A DNA stretch of 64,000 nt from NCBI RefSeq assembly GCF_018860665.1, contig NZ_JAHKPK010000055.1:1-64000 (forward strand). Reading direction: 5' to 3'. Positions 1 through 6,893 of this stretch are shown here, in pieces (position 1 is the stretch's first letter; every line of letters begins with the position of its first letter). The stretch comes from Pacificibacter marinus. Its GTDB lineage: Bacteria > Pseudomonadota > Alphaproteobacteria > Rhodobacterales > Rhodobacteraceae. Under the pieces are notes generated by a model. That model saw only the letters and a list, made by a program, of their open reading frames with translations, was not told the DNA's origin and did not search any database. Both the position numbers and the translations under genes were made by a program.

Positions 1-161
1 CCCTCGCGACGGCATAGCACCGAGATGCTTTCCTCGCCACGCAGGCCCGCCAAGACGATGCGGATTTTCTCTTCAGCTGAATAGGTTTGCCGCGTCTTGC
101 GGCGGATGTTCTTAACCACCTTGTCGGCGGCGTCTTTTGATGTCTGGGGCTTCTTCGTCAT
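1..161 (-). CDS. IS3-family transposase OrfA, N-terminal part
   Basis: A minus-strand ATG at 159-161 follows an AGGAG ribosome site and opens a 53-residue frame that runs off the left edge. The protein starts MTKKPQTSKDAADK and continues with a basic stretch (KNIRRKTRQTYSAEEK) followed by IRIVLAGLRGEESI and CRREG. This is the characteristic N-terminal helix-turn-helix of the OrfA subunit of IS3-type transposases, which recognises the element ends. The catalytic OrfB (DDE) part is not in the window. Family assignment rests on the motif; the exact IS name cannot be given. Confidence 0.8.
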   Translation of the reverse strand, partial: MTKKPQTSKDAADKVVKNIRRKTRQTYSAEEKIRIVLAGLRGEESISVLCRRE

Positions 162-246
162 CTCGATCTCCTAATCGATAAGATGAACCAGAAATCCTCC
201 GTTATTCAAATCCTCAAATCTGTCCCACGGGTGCTGACGTCAGACA
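1..246 (-). mobile_element. End of an IS3-family insertion sequence (cut by the window edge)
   Basis: The first 246 bases contain the 5' part of a transposase gene on the minus strand plus about 85 bases of leader. The outer limit is inferred: reading outward, a TGTCTGACGTCAGCAC end (complement of about 231-246) begins with TG like IS3-family termini, and immediately beyond it an unrelated reading frame is interrupted. The other end of the element lies outside the window, so its length and target duplication cannot be checked. Confidence 0.65.
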
Positions 247-765
247 AGTTTCCGTAAAAAAGCCCAAAGTAAGGAAGCGCGTCGGTCATTGGTAACGAAG
301 CACCGGACCACCCTGTCTCGAGCTTATGCCTGGGCTTTCGGCGACAAAAACGAAACTTCAATGTCCTTATACTCTGGCCCAATAAAGCCTGAGGAAGCCG
401 GTGCCGTAGTATATAAATCCCAAAAACGCGATTGTGCCCGCGTTGGTTGGTTGGGAACTGGGGATGCGTGCTTTCTCGATCCCCAGACGGTGCGGAAATA
501 CCAAGATCACTATAGTGAAGAGTTAGACTGGGTCACCACCTTCATGCTTCCTCATCACGGATCCGAGCACAATTTTGATCCTGATCTGCCAGTAGTTGAC
601 GCAGAACTCTGGATAGTAGCGGCCCAACCGAAAAATTCGAGCTGGAAGCATCCGGCACCGGGTATTGTAAAGGCGATCAAAGCAAGCGGCGCTAAATTCC
701 GTAAGGTGGGTTCCTCACCTAATTCTCTTTTAGTGGAACGAATGGTTGTTTTCTGGCCTGGCTGA
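247..765 (+). pseudogene. Metallo-beta-lactamase-fold hydrolase, C-terminal fragment truncated by the IS
   Basis: The reading frame is open from the IS border to the stop at 765; the first usable start inside it is a TTG at 289 without a good ribosome site. The translated part has GDACFLDP, then FMLPHHGSEHNFDP and a stretch ending near WKHP, which resembles the second half of metallo-beta-lactamase-fold proteins (a GDA strand followed by HHGS, as in ComEC-type and defence-associated hydrolases). The N-terminal HxHxDH metal site that should come first is missing, and the frame begins exactly where the IS ends. I read this as a gene decapitated by IS insertion and probably non-functional. A 158-residue protein from the TTG is the alternative. 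Confidence 0.6.
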
Positions 766-1003
766 AAGGCCCAATGGCCAGAATAACGAGAGAATGACTA
801 TTTTGACGGGCCCTGGCGCAGCATCGGCAAGTCTTGGTCAATGGCTGGAATGGGCCGAGTACATCGCGGGTAGCTAATAGGCAAAGCGTGGAAAGAATTT
901 CTGGGTTTGGGTGAGCTGGTGCAAAAGCCCGGAGCAGATCAATGATGAAAGCGTGCATAAATCAGGACTTTTGCACAATGTTTGACGTGGTATGGAGGCT
1001 ATG

Positions 1004-1471
1004 ATGAGACTTGAAGATATCGCTCCCGACGTGCGCAGCCGAGCATTCGAATTCTTCTATTGGTTTTCGAGGTTTGAGTTCGCTCTCAAAGAGAATAAGT
1101 TCTTGAAGAACCCGAGCCCAGGCTCACGCGCTGAACCTGGATGGGACCAGTTTATCAAGGCGCACGAAGCAGACTATGACCCATCCGCCGCGGGCTTCCA
1201 GCTGGTTGACGAGGCCCCACAGCGTCAGATTGTTGGGCAACACGAGCTTGAGTTCGTTCCAGTCGGCTTTGACGATCAGCCATCTGAACTAGCGAGAGTT
1301 GTGCGGCTCCTCAAGACGGTTCGAAATAATCTCTTCCACGGAGGTAAGCACGGTGTCGAAAGCTGGGATGATCCAGAACGTACACTGCTTCTTATGAGCC
1401 TGTGTATCCGAATTCTCGACGAACTAGCTGAGCTCGCTGGGATAGATGCGGACTACAAGCGCTACTACTGA
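1004..1471 (+). CDS. HEPN-like hypothetical protein
   Basis: No close family was recognised. The protein (155 residues from the ATG at 1004, chosen because GGAGG at 994-998 sits 5 bases upstream; ATGs at 992 and 1001 are alternatives) is largely helical, with an aromatic N-terminal helix (FEFFYWFSRFEFALKE). Near the C-terminus is RNNLFHGGKH, where R107 and H112 form the R-x4-H motif used as the RNase active site in HEPN-domain toxins and defence proteins. The C-terminal helix is rich in leucine. It is followed after 48 bases by another accessory gene on the same strand. HEPN membership is inferred from one motif and general character; catalytic activity is unproven. Confidence 0.5.
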   Translation: MRLEDIAPDVRSRAFEFFYWFSRFEFALKENKFLKNPSPGSRAEPGWDQFIKAHEADYDPSAAGFQLVDEAPQRQIVGQHELEFVPVGFDDQPSELARVVRLLKTVRNNLFHGGKHGVESWDDPERTLLLMSLCIRILDELAELAGIDADYKRYY

Positions 1472-1483
1472 CCGAAGGCGTCG

Positions 1484-1508
1484 GGCATAAGGCACATAAG
1501 GCACATAA
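1484..1508 (+). repeat. Short tandem repeat leading into a ribosome-binding site
   Basis: GGCATAA is followed by two perfect copies of GGCACATAA (1491-1499 and 1500-1508). The last copy merges into AAGGAG (1507-1512), the ribosome site of the next gene. The array fills about half of the 48-base gap between the two accessory genes. Copy-number change here would not alter the ribosome site itself but would change spacing to the upstream stop codon. Confidence 0.6.
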
Positions 1509-1519
1509 GGAGCTTGAAT

Positions 1520-2086
1520 ATGGGGAACATGGACGAACTGCACTGCAGGCTTCACGGCGGGTTGTGGCACACCACCCGTCCTGACCGCTTAATGTCAATC
1601 GTTGAAGCTCAGGCAATCTTAGTAGAACCGGATATCCATGATCGTGATAGGTCAAATACAGCCAATGGACCGAAAAATTATCCAATTTCTCGAACGATTG
1701 GAGGCATAAGCCTATTTGACTTCGATGGGTTCCATCCGGAGAGCTATGAGAAGCAGTTTCCAGTGAGCTCCTGGCATTTCTTTGTTCCATATGTTCGGAG
1801 CTGGCAAGGCGCTGTGTGGCTTGAAATCGAACGCGACGCTGTGAGACAACAATTGCTATCACCCGAAGCTCTACTCCAAAAGTGGAAGAAAGAAGGACTT
1901 CACGGTCATAATATCTTGCCGGGATTGGAGGCCGCGCACGTTGGTGACTTGCCGATTTTGGCAATTAGATCTGCATTTCTAACGTGGGACGACGGGCGAG
2001 AAATTCGCGAACTTGGTATCCGAGACTTTGACCACGAGTTCTTTAATGAGAGGTTGAGAGAATGGCAGGAGGCTGTCGGAAAATAA
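1520..2086 (+). CDS. Hypothetical accessory protein, possibly ADP-ribosyltransferase-like
   Basis: A 188-residue protein; the ATG at 1520 lies 7 bases after AAGGAG. Early in the chain LHGGLWHTTRPDRLMSIVEA (residues 11-30) resembles the first strand and helix of small ADP-ribosyltransferase-fold proteins such as DarT and KptA, which start with an aromatic-H-x-T segment followed by a helix leading to a turn. Further on are SRTIGGISLFDF (58-69), AVWLEIERD (98-106) and an acidic segment LEAAHVGDLPILAI (136-149) in the place where such enzymes carry a conserved glutamate. No database match is available, so the fold is a guess from pattern. The gene is co-directional with the HEPN-like gene and probably co-transcribed with it. 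Confidence 0.35.
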   Translation: MGNMDELHCRLHGGLWHTTRPDRLMSIVEAQAILVEPDIHDRDRSNTANGPKNYPISRTIGGISLFDFDGFHPESYEKQFPVSSWHFFVPYVRSWQGAVWLEIERDAVRQQLLSPEALLQKWKKEGLHGHNILPGLEAAHVGDLPILAIRSAFLTWDDGREIRELGIRDFDHEFFNERLREWQEAVGK

Positions 2087-2328
2087 TTAACTAGCGGGCT
2101 GTCATGTCGCCGACTGGGCAGGCGTGCTGCCGAGCGAAGTAGCCTCCAACCAGTCATCGACCAACATATATCATTTTTGGAGTTCGGTAGATTTAGTGAC
2201 GGTCCAATGTCCGCTATTTGGGTTGCAACTGCAGCATTGATCGGCACTGATCAAAGGCAGGTTTGGGCCGTTCTCACCATTCTAGGGGCATCACACTCAA
2301 AAATGTCCGATCTGGCAAGCAGTGGAAG
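2087..2328. other. Intergenic stretch, nothing recognised
   Basis: These 242 bases separate two convergent accessory genes. I see no clear stem-loop with a T run, no RNA gene and no convincing short reading frame. Confidence 0.4.
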
Positions 2329-3093
2329 TTATATCACTGAACGGGCTATCGATCGCAACATGTTGTCGGTGTCAAGGTTGAGCACACTGCGCCAGAGCGG
2401 GGATTTGAACAGATGGCAGACCGGTTTGTCGGCGTCGTCCTCGCGAGTCTCGACCAGCAATCCTGCCCATTCGAGCGGCCGCAGCACGTAAGATGAAAAC
2501 GCGGCCATTTCTCGCCATCCTGCAGTGTGCCAATCTTGTGGCTCATCATAGAAGGTTTCGAATAAGGCAGCCTCGGTCGTGCCATGATCGGCTTCCACGT
2601 TAATCACATTCAACCAGACATCCCATTTTCCGAAGGGACGGTCGTCGAGGCGTGCATAGGAAGCGTGATCCACCTGAAGCACGAAGTATGGGATCAACTC
2701 GGCGAACAAGCGGCCAGGGGCTTGTGCCAGCTCGGTGCTACGTTTCGTCAGCCGGAACTCGCCTTTGAAATGACGCCCCAAGCGCAGCGAAATCAGGAGA
2801 AAATGCAGAATCTCGAGCGGCGGAAATTCAAATTCGTTGATTACCTTATTGTAGCGGAACATTTCCTTTGCGCTTTTGCCCGGCCAGTCGAAATGCTCTA
2901 CGGACCAATGGACGAAGGCGCGTTTAAAGGCCTTGGTTTTGGTGAGGCCGATTGATCCGTGCTGCTGCGTGTATTGCAGGATCAGCAAAGCCCCTCGCAG
3001 CAGTGGAGAATGCGCTAAATCGGGGTGGTCATCGGCGAGAGTGCGGAATTCGATCATTTCAGGATGCTGCCATAGACCGCGCTGCGGTTCCAT
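2329..3093 (-). CDS. Hypothetical protein (254 residues)
   Basis: Not recognised. The ATG complement at 3091-3093 starts MEPQRGLWQHPEMIEF. The protein appears soluble, without signal peptide or membrane segment, and mixes helices with a basic, wing-like central part (TKTKAFKRAFVHWSVEHFDWPG, residues about 51-72, then FPPLEILHFLLISLRLG). The tail VCHLFKSPLWRSVLNL resembles the last strand of winged-helix domains. It is the last gene before the tRNA and faces away from it. It could be a regulator or part of an accessory module. Its full length without internal stops argues that it is a real gene. Confidence 0.55.
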   Translation of the reverse strand: MEPQRGLWQHPEMIEFRTLADDHPDLAHSPLLRGALLILQYTQQHGSIGLTKTKAFKRAFVHWSVEHFDWPGKSAKEMFRYNKVINEFEFPPLEILHFLLISLRLGRHFKGEFRLTKRSTELAQAPGRLFAELIPYFVLQVDHASYARLDDRPFGKWDVWLNVINVEADHGTTEAALFETFYDEPQDWHTAGWREMAAFSSYVLRPLEWAGLLVETREDDADKPVCHLFKSPLWRSVLNLDTDNMLRSIARSVI

Positions 3094-3471
3094 GCTGTTC
3101 GCAAAGTTTGATTGCGCTGTTTACCAAAGTATGCGCCGGCTCAAATGTCGCGAAGACCCACATAGCGAGAGCGAATATCGATGATGCGGTATATAGCCCG
3201 TTGTCAGAAAGCTTGTTTGGGTGCCACGACCCCGATAATGTGATTGCATGTTGCTAGGCGCGCGCGGGCCAACTCTGCTCTTTCGTTCTTGATAGAGGGC
3301 CCTCTCAGAGAAAATGGATATTTCATCCAAATGCTCATGAATACAAAAATCTCTTATTATCAAAGTCTTGCGATATATTTTTGCGTTGCCTCAAAATAAA
3401 GCTTGACAGGGTGTGCATGGAAAAATGCCATTTTGTGCATTCTTATGCCCCATCTACAAAAAATGAAATAT
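3094..3471. other. AT-rich spacer between the accessory genes and tRNA-Arg
   Basis: About 380 bases with no convincing gene. The part from 3340 to 3470 is visibly AT-rich (runs such as CTTATTATCAAAG, ATATATTTTTG and CTACAAAAAATGAAATATT) and adjoins the tRNA 3' end, where an island junction would be expected. I found no second copy of the tRNA 3' end in the window. Confidence 0.35.
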
Positions 3472-3548
3472 TGGCGATCCCTTGAGGACTCGAACCTCAA
3501 ACCTGCTGCTTAGAAGGCAGCTGCTCTATCCAGTTGAGCTAAGGGACC
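3472..3548 (-). tRNA. tRNA-Arg (anticodon TCT)
   Basis: On the minus strand the sequence folds as a full cloverleaf: acceptor stem GGTCCCT paired with AGGGATC, D stem GCTC/GAGC, anticodon stem GCTGC/GCAGC around the loop CTTCTAA (anticodon TCT), and T arm TGAGG-TTCGAGT-CCTCA. It is followed by discriminator G and an encoded CCA (complement of 3472-3474). It reads AGA codons. The 3' end points toward the accessory region at the left, the orientation expected if that DNA integrated at this tRNA. Confidence 0.95.
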
Positions 3549-4133
3549 ACTTGGAGTGTTTTTGCGTGAGTGGCGGCGGATTATCAAGTCGAAATCGCAA
3601 CAATATACGCCTCATCGAACGCACAGAGGTGCGCAGACGTGCAAGTTGTACATTAACGCCTCTATACTTGCTTGATTTCAGCTACAAAAATGCCTTTTGA
3701 AAACAAAGGGTCTTTGATGTCAATTCGACCAGTTGAAGATCTGCCTGCAGTTATTTTGGAGGAGTTTTAAAGAACTGCCCTGCTTGAGTGGTCCCATTGG
3801 AAAGTTAGTGCATGACTGGCCTTTGGTCCATCAGAGCGATGACTTCGGGCGCTGGTGGGCGGGCATAGGTTTGTTCAGTCACGCTGATCCGTCTGATCGC
3901 ATCAATCCGGGGTATACTTTGCCCCATCAGCACTTCAATCTACCCTAACTTAACGACAATATTTTTTGGCTTGGGTCTTTCTAATGACCATCGTTGGTCC
4001 TCCGTTTTCCTAACTATAAGGGCGGACCACATTAATGGGCGAGGCTCAAACAGTTTAAAGGTTTCATGCGACGCTTATTTAAAATATCATTAAGTCACGG
4101 AATTTTATAATAAATTTAATGTACTCTGGCGCA
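3549..4133. other. Long intergenic region, probably non-coding
   Basis: These 585 bases lie between tRNA-Arg and a GntR-type regulator. A short frame at 3718 (MSIRPVEDLPAVILEEF, then stop) has an acetyltransferase-like first strand but no continuation in any frame that I can join convincingly. The part from 3950 to 4130 is AT-rich. No RNA gene or strong terminator was recognised. It may hold the worn remains of a gene. Confidence 0.35.
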
Positions 4134-4823
4134 TCAATCGATGTCGAAGTACTCTGAATGCACCCGGTGCAGATACTCTATGGTCTCGTCTAGGCGGTTA
4201 AAATGCTTGCGGGCCGCAATGAGCAACTTGTCCAATGAGCGCATTTCAAGATGGTGTGCAATATTCAAATGGTCTGTAAGTATCGCGCGCAATTCGCTTT
4301 TCTTTTGCTGCATTTCAAGACTGCATAGGCGGCATATTTTTTGTTTTTGACGTTTGATCGTATCAAACGCCTTTGGGTATCCCGCGAGATCACAAATGAG
4401 CCTGTGGAATTCGTAATCGAGCGCTTCTAATCCCTCTGCATCGACAGCTTCAACGCAGCGTTTTTGTTTCTCAAGGTTTTCCAGAAGCGTTATGTTGCGC
4501 GCTTCATCCCAAACGTCGCAAGCACGATAGAGCACTTCCATTTCAACAGACATGCGGATAAATTGCGCCTCTTGGATATCTTCGAGTGTAAATCCGCGCA
4601 CACGGGTCGCACGTTGTGGGCGTACCACAAGCAGGTCATTATTGCTCAATCTATGAAACGCAGTTCGGACAGGTTGCGGGGACACGCCAAAATTGCGGGC
4701 GACCTCCATCTCAGACAGTTTAGCGCCCGGCAAAAGTTTCAATGAGATGATGTCACTGTACAGTTGTTCGAAAACGAAATCTGCTGCTGACTGCCTGTCA
4801 TCTTTGTAAAGTTTGTGCTGCAT
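4134..4823 (-). CDS. GntR-family (FCD-type) transcriptional regulator
   Basis: A 229-residue regulator: an N-terminal winged helix-turn-helix (SEMEVARNFGVSPQPVRTAF, about residues 37-56, with the classic VSxxPVRxA recognition helix) followed by an all-helical FCD ligand domain containing an acidic/histidine metal-binding pattern (LDYEFHRLICDLAG and DHLNIAHHL). FCD regulators generally repress transport and catabolic genes and release DNA on binding a carboxylate. The gene diverges from the TTT transporter operon 460 bases away, the likely target. The ATG at 4823 is preferred; a TTG at 4832 is too close to AAGGAA. The ligand is unknown. Confidence 0.85.
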   Translation of the reverse strand: MQHKLYKDDRQSAADFVFEQLYSDIISLKLLPGAKLSEMEVARNFGVSPQPVRTAFHRLSNNDLLVVRPQRATRVRGFTLEDIQEAQFIRMSVEMEVLYRACDVWDEARNITLLENLEKQKRCVEAVDAEGLEALDYEFHRLICDLAGYPKAFDTIKRQKQKICRLCSLEMQQKKSELRAILTDHLNIAHHLEMRSLDKLLIAARKHFNRLDETIEYLHRVHSEYFDID

Positions 4824-4925
4824 TTTTACCAACGTTCCTTGAACCGGTTTTCCTGTCTTTGGGAAAACATAGCCTGTTTAATAAGTTTCCTCAAATGTGC
4901 ACATCGAAAATCAATAAGCCGAGGA

Positions 4926-4952
4926 TTGACTTGACTACTATTCTACTATAGC
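4926..4952 (+). promoter_or_regulatory. Candidate promoter/operator upstream of the TTT operon
   Basis: TTGACT (4926-4931) and TATAGC (4947-4952) are separated by 15 bases and could be -35/-10 boxes. Between and overlapping them CTACTAT occurs twice in direct orientation (4935-4941 and 4943-4949), a possible binding site for the divergent GntR-type regulator. The spacing is shorter than ideal. Confidence 0.35.
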
Positions 4953-5284
4953 AGTTTAGGGCAAGGCAATAGCTATGCAGCGAGATGCGGCAAAAGCACT
5001 CGGGACACCAATTGTGTTGGTGATCAGCTTAGGTGAGGTCGTGTCGTGGGTTTGATCGTTTTGGGTGGAGGCCAATTTGATCGAATGCCGATGAGAAAAA
5101 GGGGGGAGGGATGAAGTGCCCACTGGACCGAGCGCTATGCGCCATGTCCGGTTGGGAAGGTTGCCCAGCTATTATCTAAAGCAGTTCGTCTCATTCTAGG
5201 AGGGGACGCGAGATGGGTGCAGATCCGTCTCAACGTTCATGACCGAACTGTTCAAATATGGATCAGCATCCAGAGGAGGAACCG

Positions 5285-6265
5285 ATGCTACATAAATTTT
5301 CAATCAGCGCAGTTAAGTCCAAACTGGCAGCTCAAAGCTTTATGGCTTTGGTGGCTGCTGTCACTGCGTCTTTTACAACCACAGCCATGGCTGCTGACTT
5401 TCCGAACAAGCCGATCAGCGTCATTGTGCCCTACGGTGCGGGGGGCGGGACTGACACCACAGGACGTTTTCTGGCTAAAGAAGCCGAAAAATATCTGCCC
5501 CAACCCATCGCGATTATAAACCGGTCCGGCGGCTCTGGAACTGTTGGCACAGCCGAGGCCGCAGCAGCTAAGGCTGATGGGTATACGCTATACTTCGGAG
5601 CTTCGGATGCTTTGGTTACATCGCCGCATTCTTTGAATGTGCCATATACAGTCGATAATTTTCGTGGGATCGTGGGGGTAAGCTACGCACCAAGTTCTAT
5701 CGCCGTTAGAACGGATTCTCCTTGGGAGACACTAGAAGACTTCCTCGCTGAAGCGGGCACCGATACAGTTGTGGACCGTGGCCATTCTGGCGTTGGCGGT
5801 GTTCACCACACGTTGATGAAGTCCTTGTTTGCGGAAAGTGGAGTCAAATTCCGTGATGTCCCGTTTCAGGGCGGTTCCCAAGCGATCGCGGCCATTCGTG
5901 GCGGTCATGTTGATCTCATCGGGGGAACCCCCGGTTCTATGGTGCCAAGCATCGAAGCCGGCGAAACCCGATTGCTTGCGGTATCGTCTGAAGAACGTCT
6001 AGATTCCTTTCCCGACGTTCCAACGTTTAAGGAAAAGGGACTCGATCTTGTGGCCACCGTTGAATGGTATCTTCTTGCTCCGAAAGAGACCCCCGACGAT
6101 GTGATCGCTGTGCTTGAAGACGCCTTTTTGAAAGCCGCCAACAGTGATGAGTTTAAGGCCTTCACTGTCACGCGCAAGCAAGAGAGCCTTGTGCGAAATG
6201 GCGAGGAAATCATGGCGAAGTTGAACAGAGACTGGGATTTCTTTGGTAGCATTATCAATCCGTAG
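5285..6265 (+). CDS. TTT-family solute-binding protein (TctC), system 1
   Basis: A periplasmic binding protein of the tripartite tricarboxylate transporter family (Bug/TctC). It captures a small carboxylate and hands it to the TctAB membrane complex. The ATG at 5285 follows GAGGAGGAACC. Residues 1-36 form a signal peptide ending TTAMA before ADFPNKPI. The family signature IVPYGAGGGTDTTGR follows, then INRSGGSGTVGTAEAA and the C-terminal LAVSSEERLDSFPDVPTFKE. The mature length (about 290) is normal. It is the first gene of a tctCBA operon divergent from a GntR regulator. The substrate cannot be read from sequence. Confidence 0.92.
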   Translation: MLHKFSISAVKSKLAAQSFMALVAAVTASFTTTAMAADFPNKPISVIVPYGAGGGTDTTGRFLAKEAEKYLPQPIAIINRSGGSGTVGTAEAAAAKADGYTLYFGASDALVTSPHSLNVPYTVDNFRGIVGVSYAPSSIAVRTDSPWETLEDFLAEAGTDTVVDRGHSGVGGVHHTLMKSLFAESGVKFRDVPFQGGSQAIAAIRGGHVDLIGGTPGSMVPSIEAGETRLLAVSSEERLDSFPDVPTFKEKGLDLVATVEWYLLAPKETPDDVIAVLEDAFLKAANSDEFKAFTVTRKQESLVRNGEEIMAKLNRDWDFFGSIINP

Positions 6266-6279
6266 ATTTTTTCCTCCCA

Positions 6280-6306
6280 GAGCGGGCGCATTCCTTGCGC
6301 TCGCTC
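6280..6306 (+). other. Intercistronic stem-loop between tctC and tctB
   Basis: GAGCGGGCGCA pairs with TGCGCTCGCTC around the loop TTCCT (11 pairs with one G-U). No T run follows, so it is more likely an mRNA-stabilising or partially terminating structure that lets the binding protein be made in excess over the membrane subunits. Confidence 0.6.
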
Positions 6307-6387
6307 GTTCTCGTTTACAATGCGAACTCGTGGCGGACCGTCTCGGCAGCATGTAACTTCCATTCTCAAGCTAAAGGAATTTGAGAC

Positions 6388-6882
6388 ATGTCATCCCTTT
6401 CATCTGGTTTGAAAGACAGCATTCCGTCTATCGTCACCTTGTTGGTCGGAGCTTTCTTTATGGCGAGCATTCCCAGCCAAATCGCCGATTTCGGGACCGA
6501 TGGGTTAAGCGGCGTCAGTGCCCGTACCATGCCTTATATCATCGCAGGCGCCATAATGGTTTTCAGCTTGTTTTCAATTGTCGCGGCGGTTTGGGCGCAT
6601 ATCCAAAGCACACCTGCCGATACAACGGATGATCCACCACCTAAAACGCGTTATGGATTGGTATTTTTGGCGTTTATTGCCATCGCATCCTGGATCATTT
6701 TGCTCCCTTTTATAGGGTATAATATTGCGACGATCCTTTTGATCACATCGATCATGTTGATCATAGGGCGCTGTACTTGGGTTCAAATCGTTCTGGTGTC
6801 TCTCGCGCTGAGTTTTCCTGTAAATTCCCTATTGGGTGTCGTTTTGAAGGTCTACCTTCCAAGCGGCAGCCTGTTTGACTGA
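6388..6882 (+). CDS. TTT-family small membrane subunit (TctB), system 1
   Basis: A 164-residue protein with four predicted membrane segments: about residues 13-31, 50-70 (MPYIIAGAIMVFSLFSIVAA), 90-110 and a long 115-150 region, separated by a hydrophilic loop (STPADTTDDPPPKTR). This is the usual layout of TctB, the small subunit that accompanies TctA in the inner membrane. AAGGAA lies upstream of the ATG. It follows tctC after 122 bases with a stem-loop and precedes tctA by 11 bases. Confidence 0.88.
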   Translation: MSSLSSGLKDSIPSIVTLLVGAFFMASIPSQIADFGTDGLSGVSARTMPYIIAGAIMVFSLFSIVAAVWAHIQSTPADTTDDPPPKTRYGLVFLAFIAIASWIILLPFIGYNIATILLITSIMLIIGRCTWVQIVLVSLALSFPVNSLLGVVLKVYLPSGSLFD

Positions 6883-6893
6883 GGGGGCATACT

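Noticed and set aside
719-958. Minus-strand frame of 79 codons overlapping the MBL fragment
   Set aside because: No family resemblance, overlaps a better-supported frame and has no ribosome site.
1392-1964. Minus-strand frame of 190 codons antisense to both accessory genes
   Set aside because: Serine- and cysteine-rich low-complexity translation typical of antisense frames; the plus-strand genes have good ribosome sites.
2584-2955. Plus-strand frame antisense to the orphan gene
   Set aside because: Shorter than the opposing 254-codon frame and without ribosome site or recognisable sequence.
3482-3700. Reading frame across the tRNA-Arg gene
   Set aside because: Its start lies inside the tRNA; a chance frame.
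3733-3948. 71-codon plus-strand frame starting with TTG
   Set aside because: No ribosome site, composition unlike neighbouring genes and no recognised domain.
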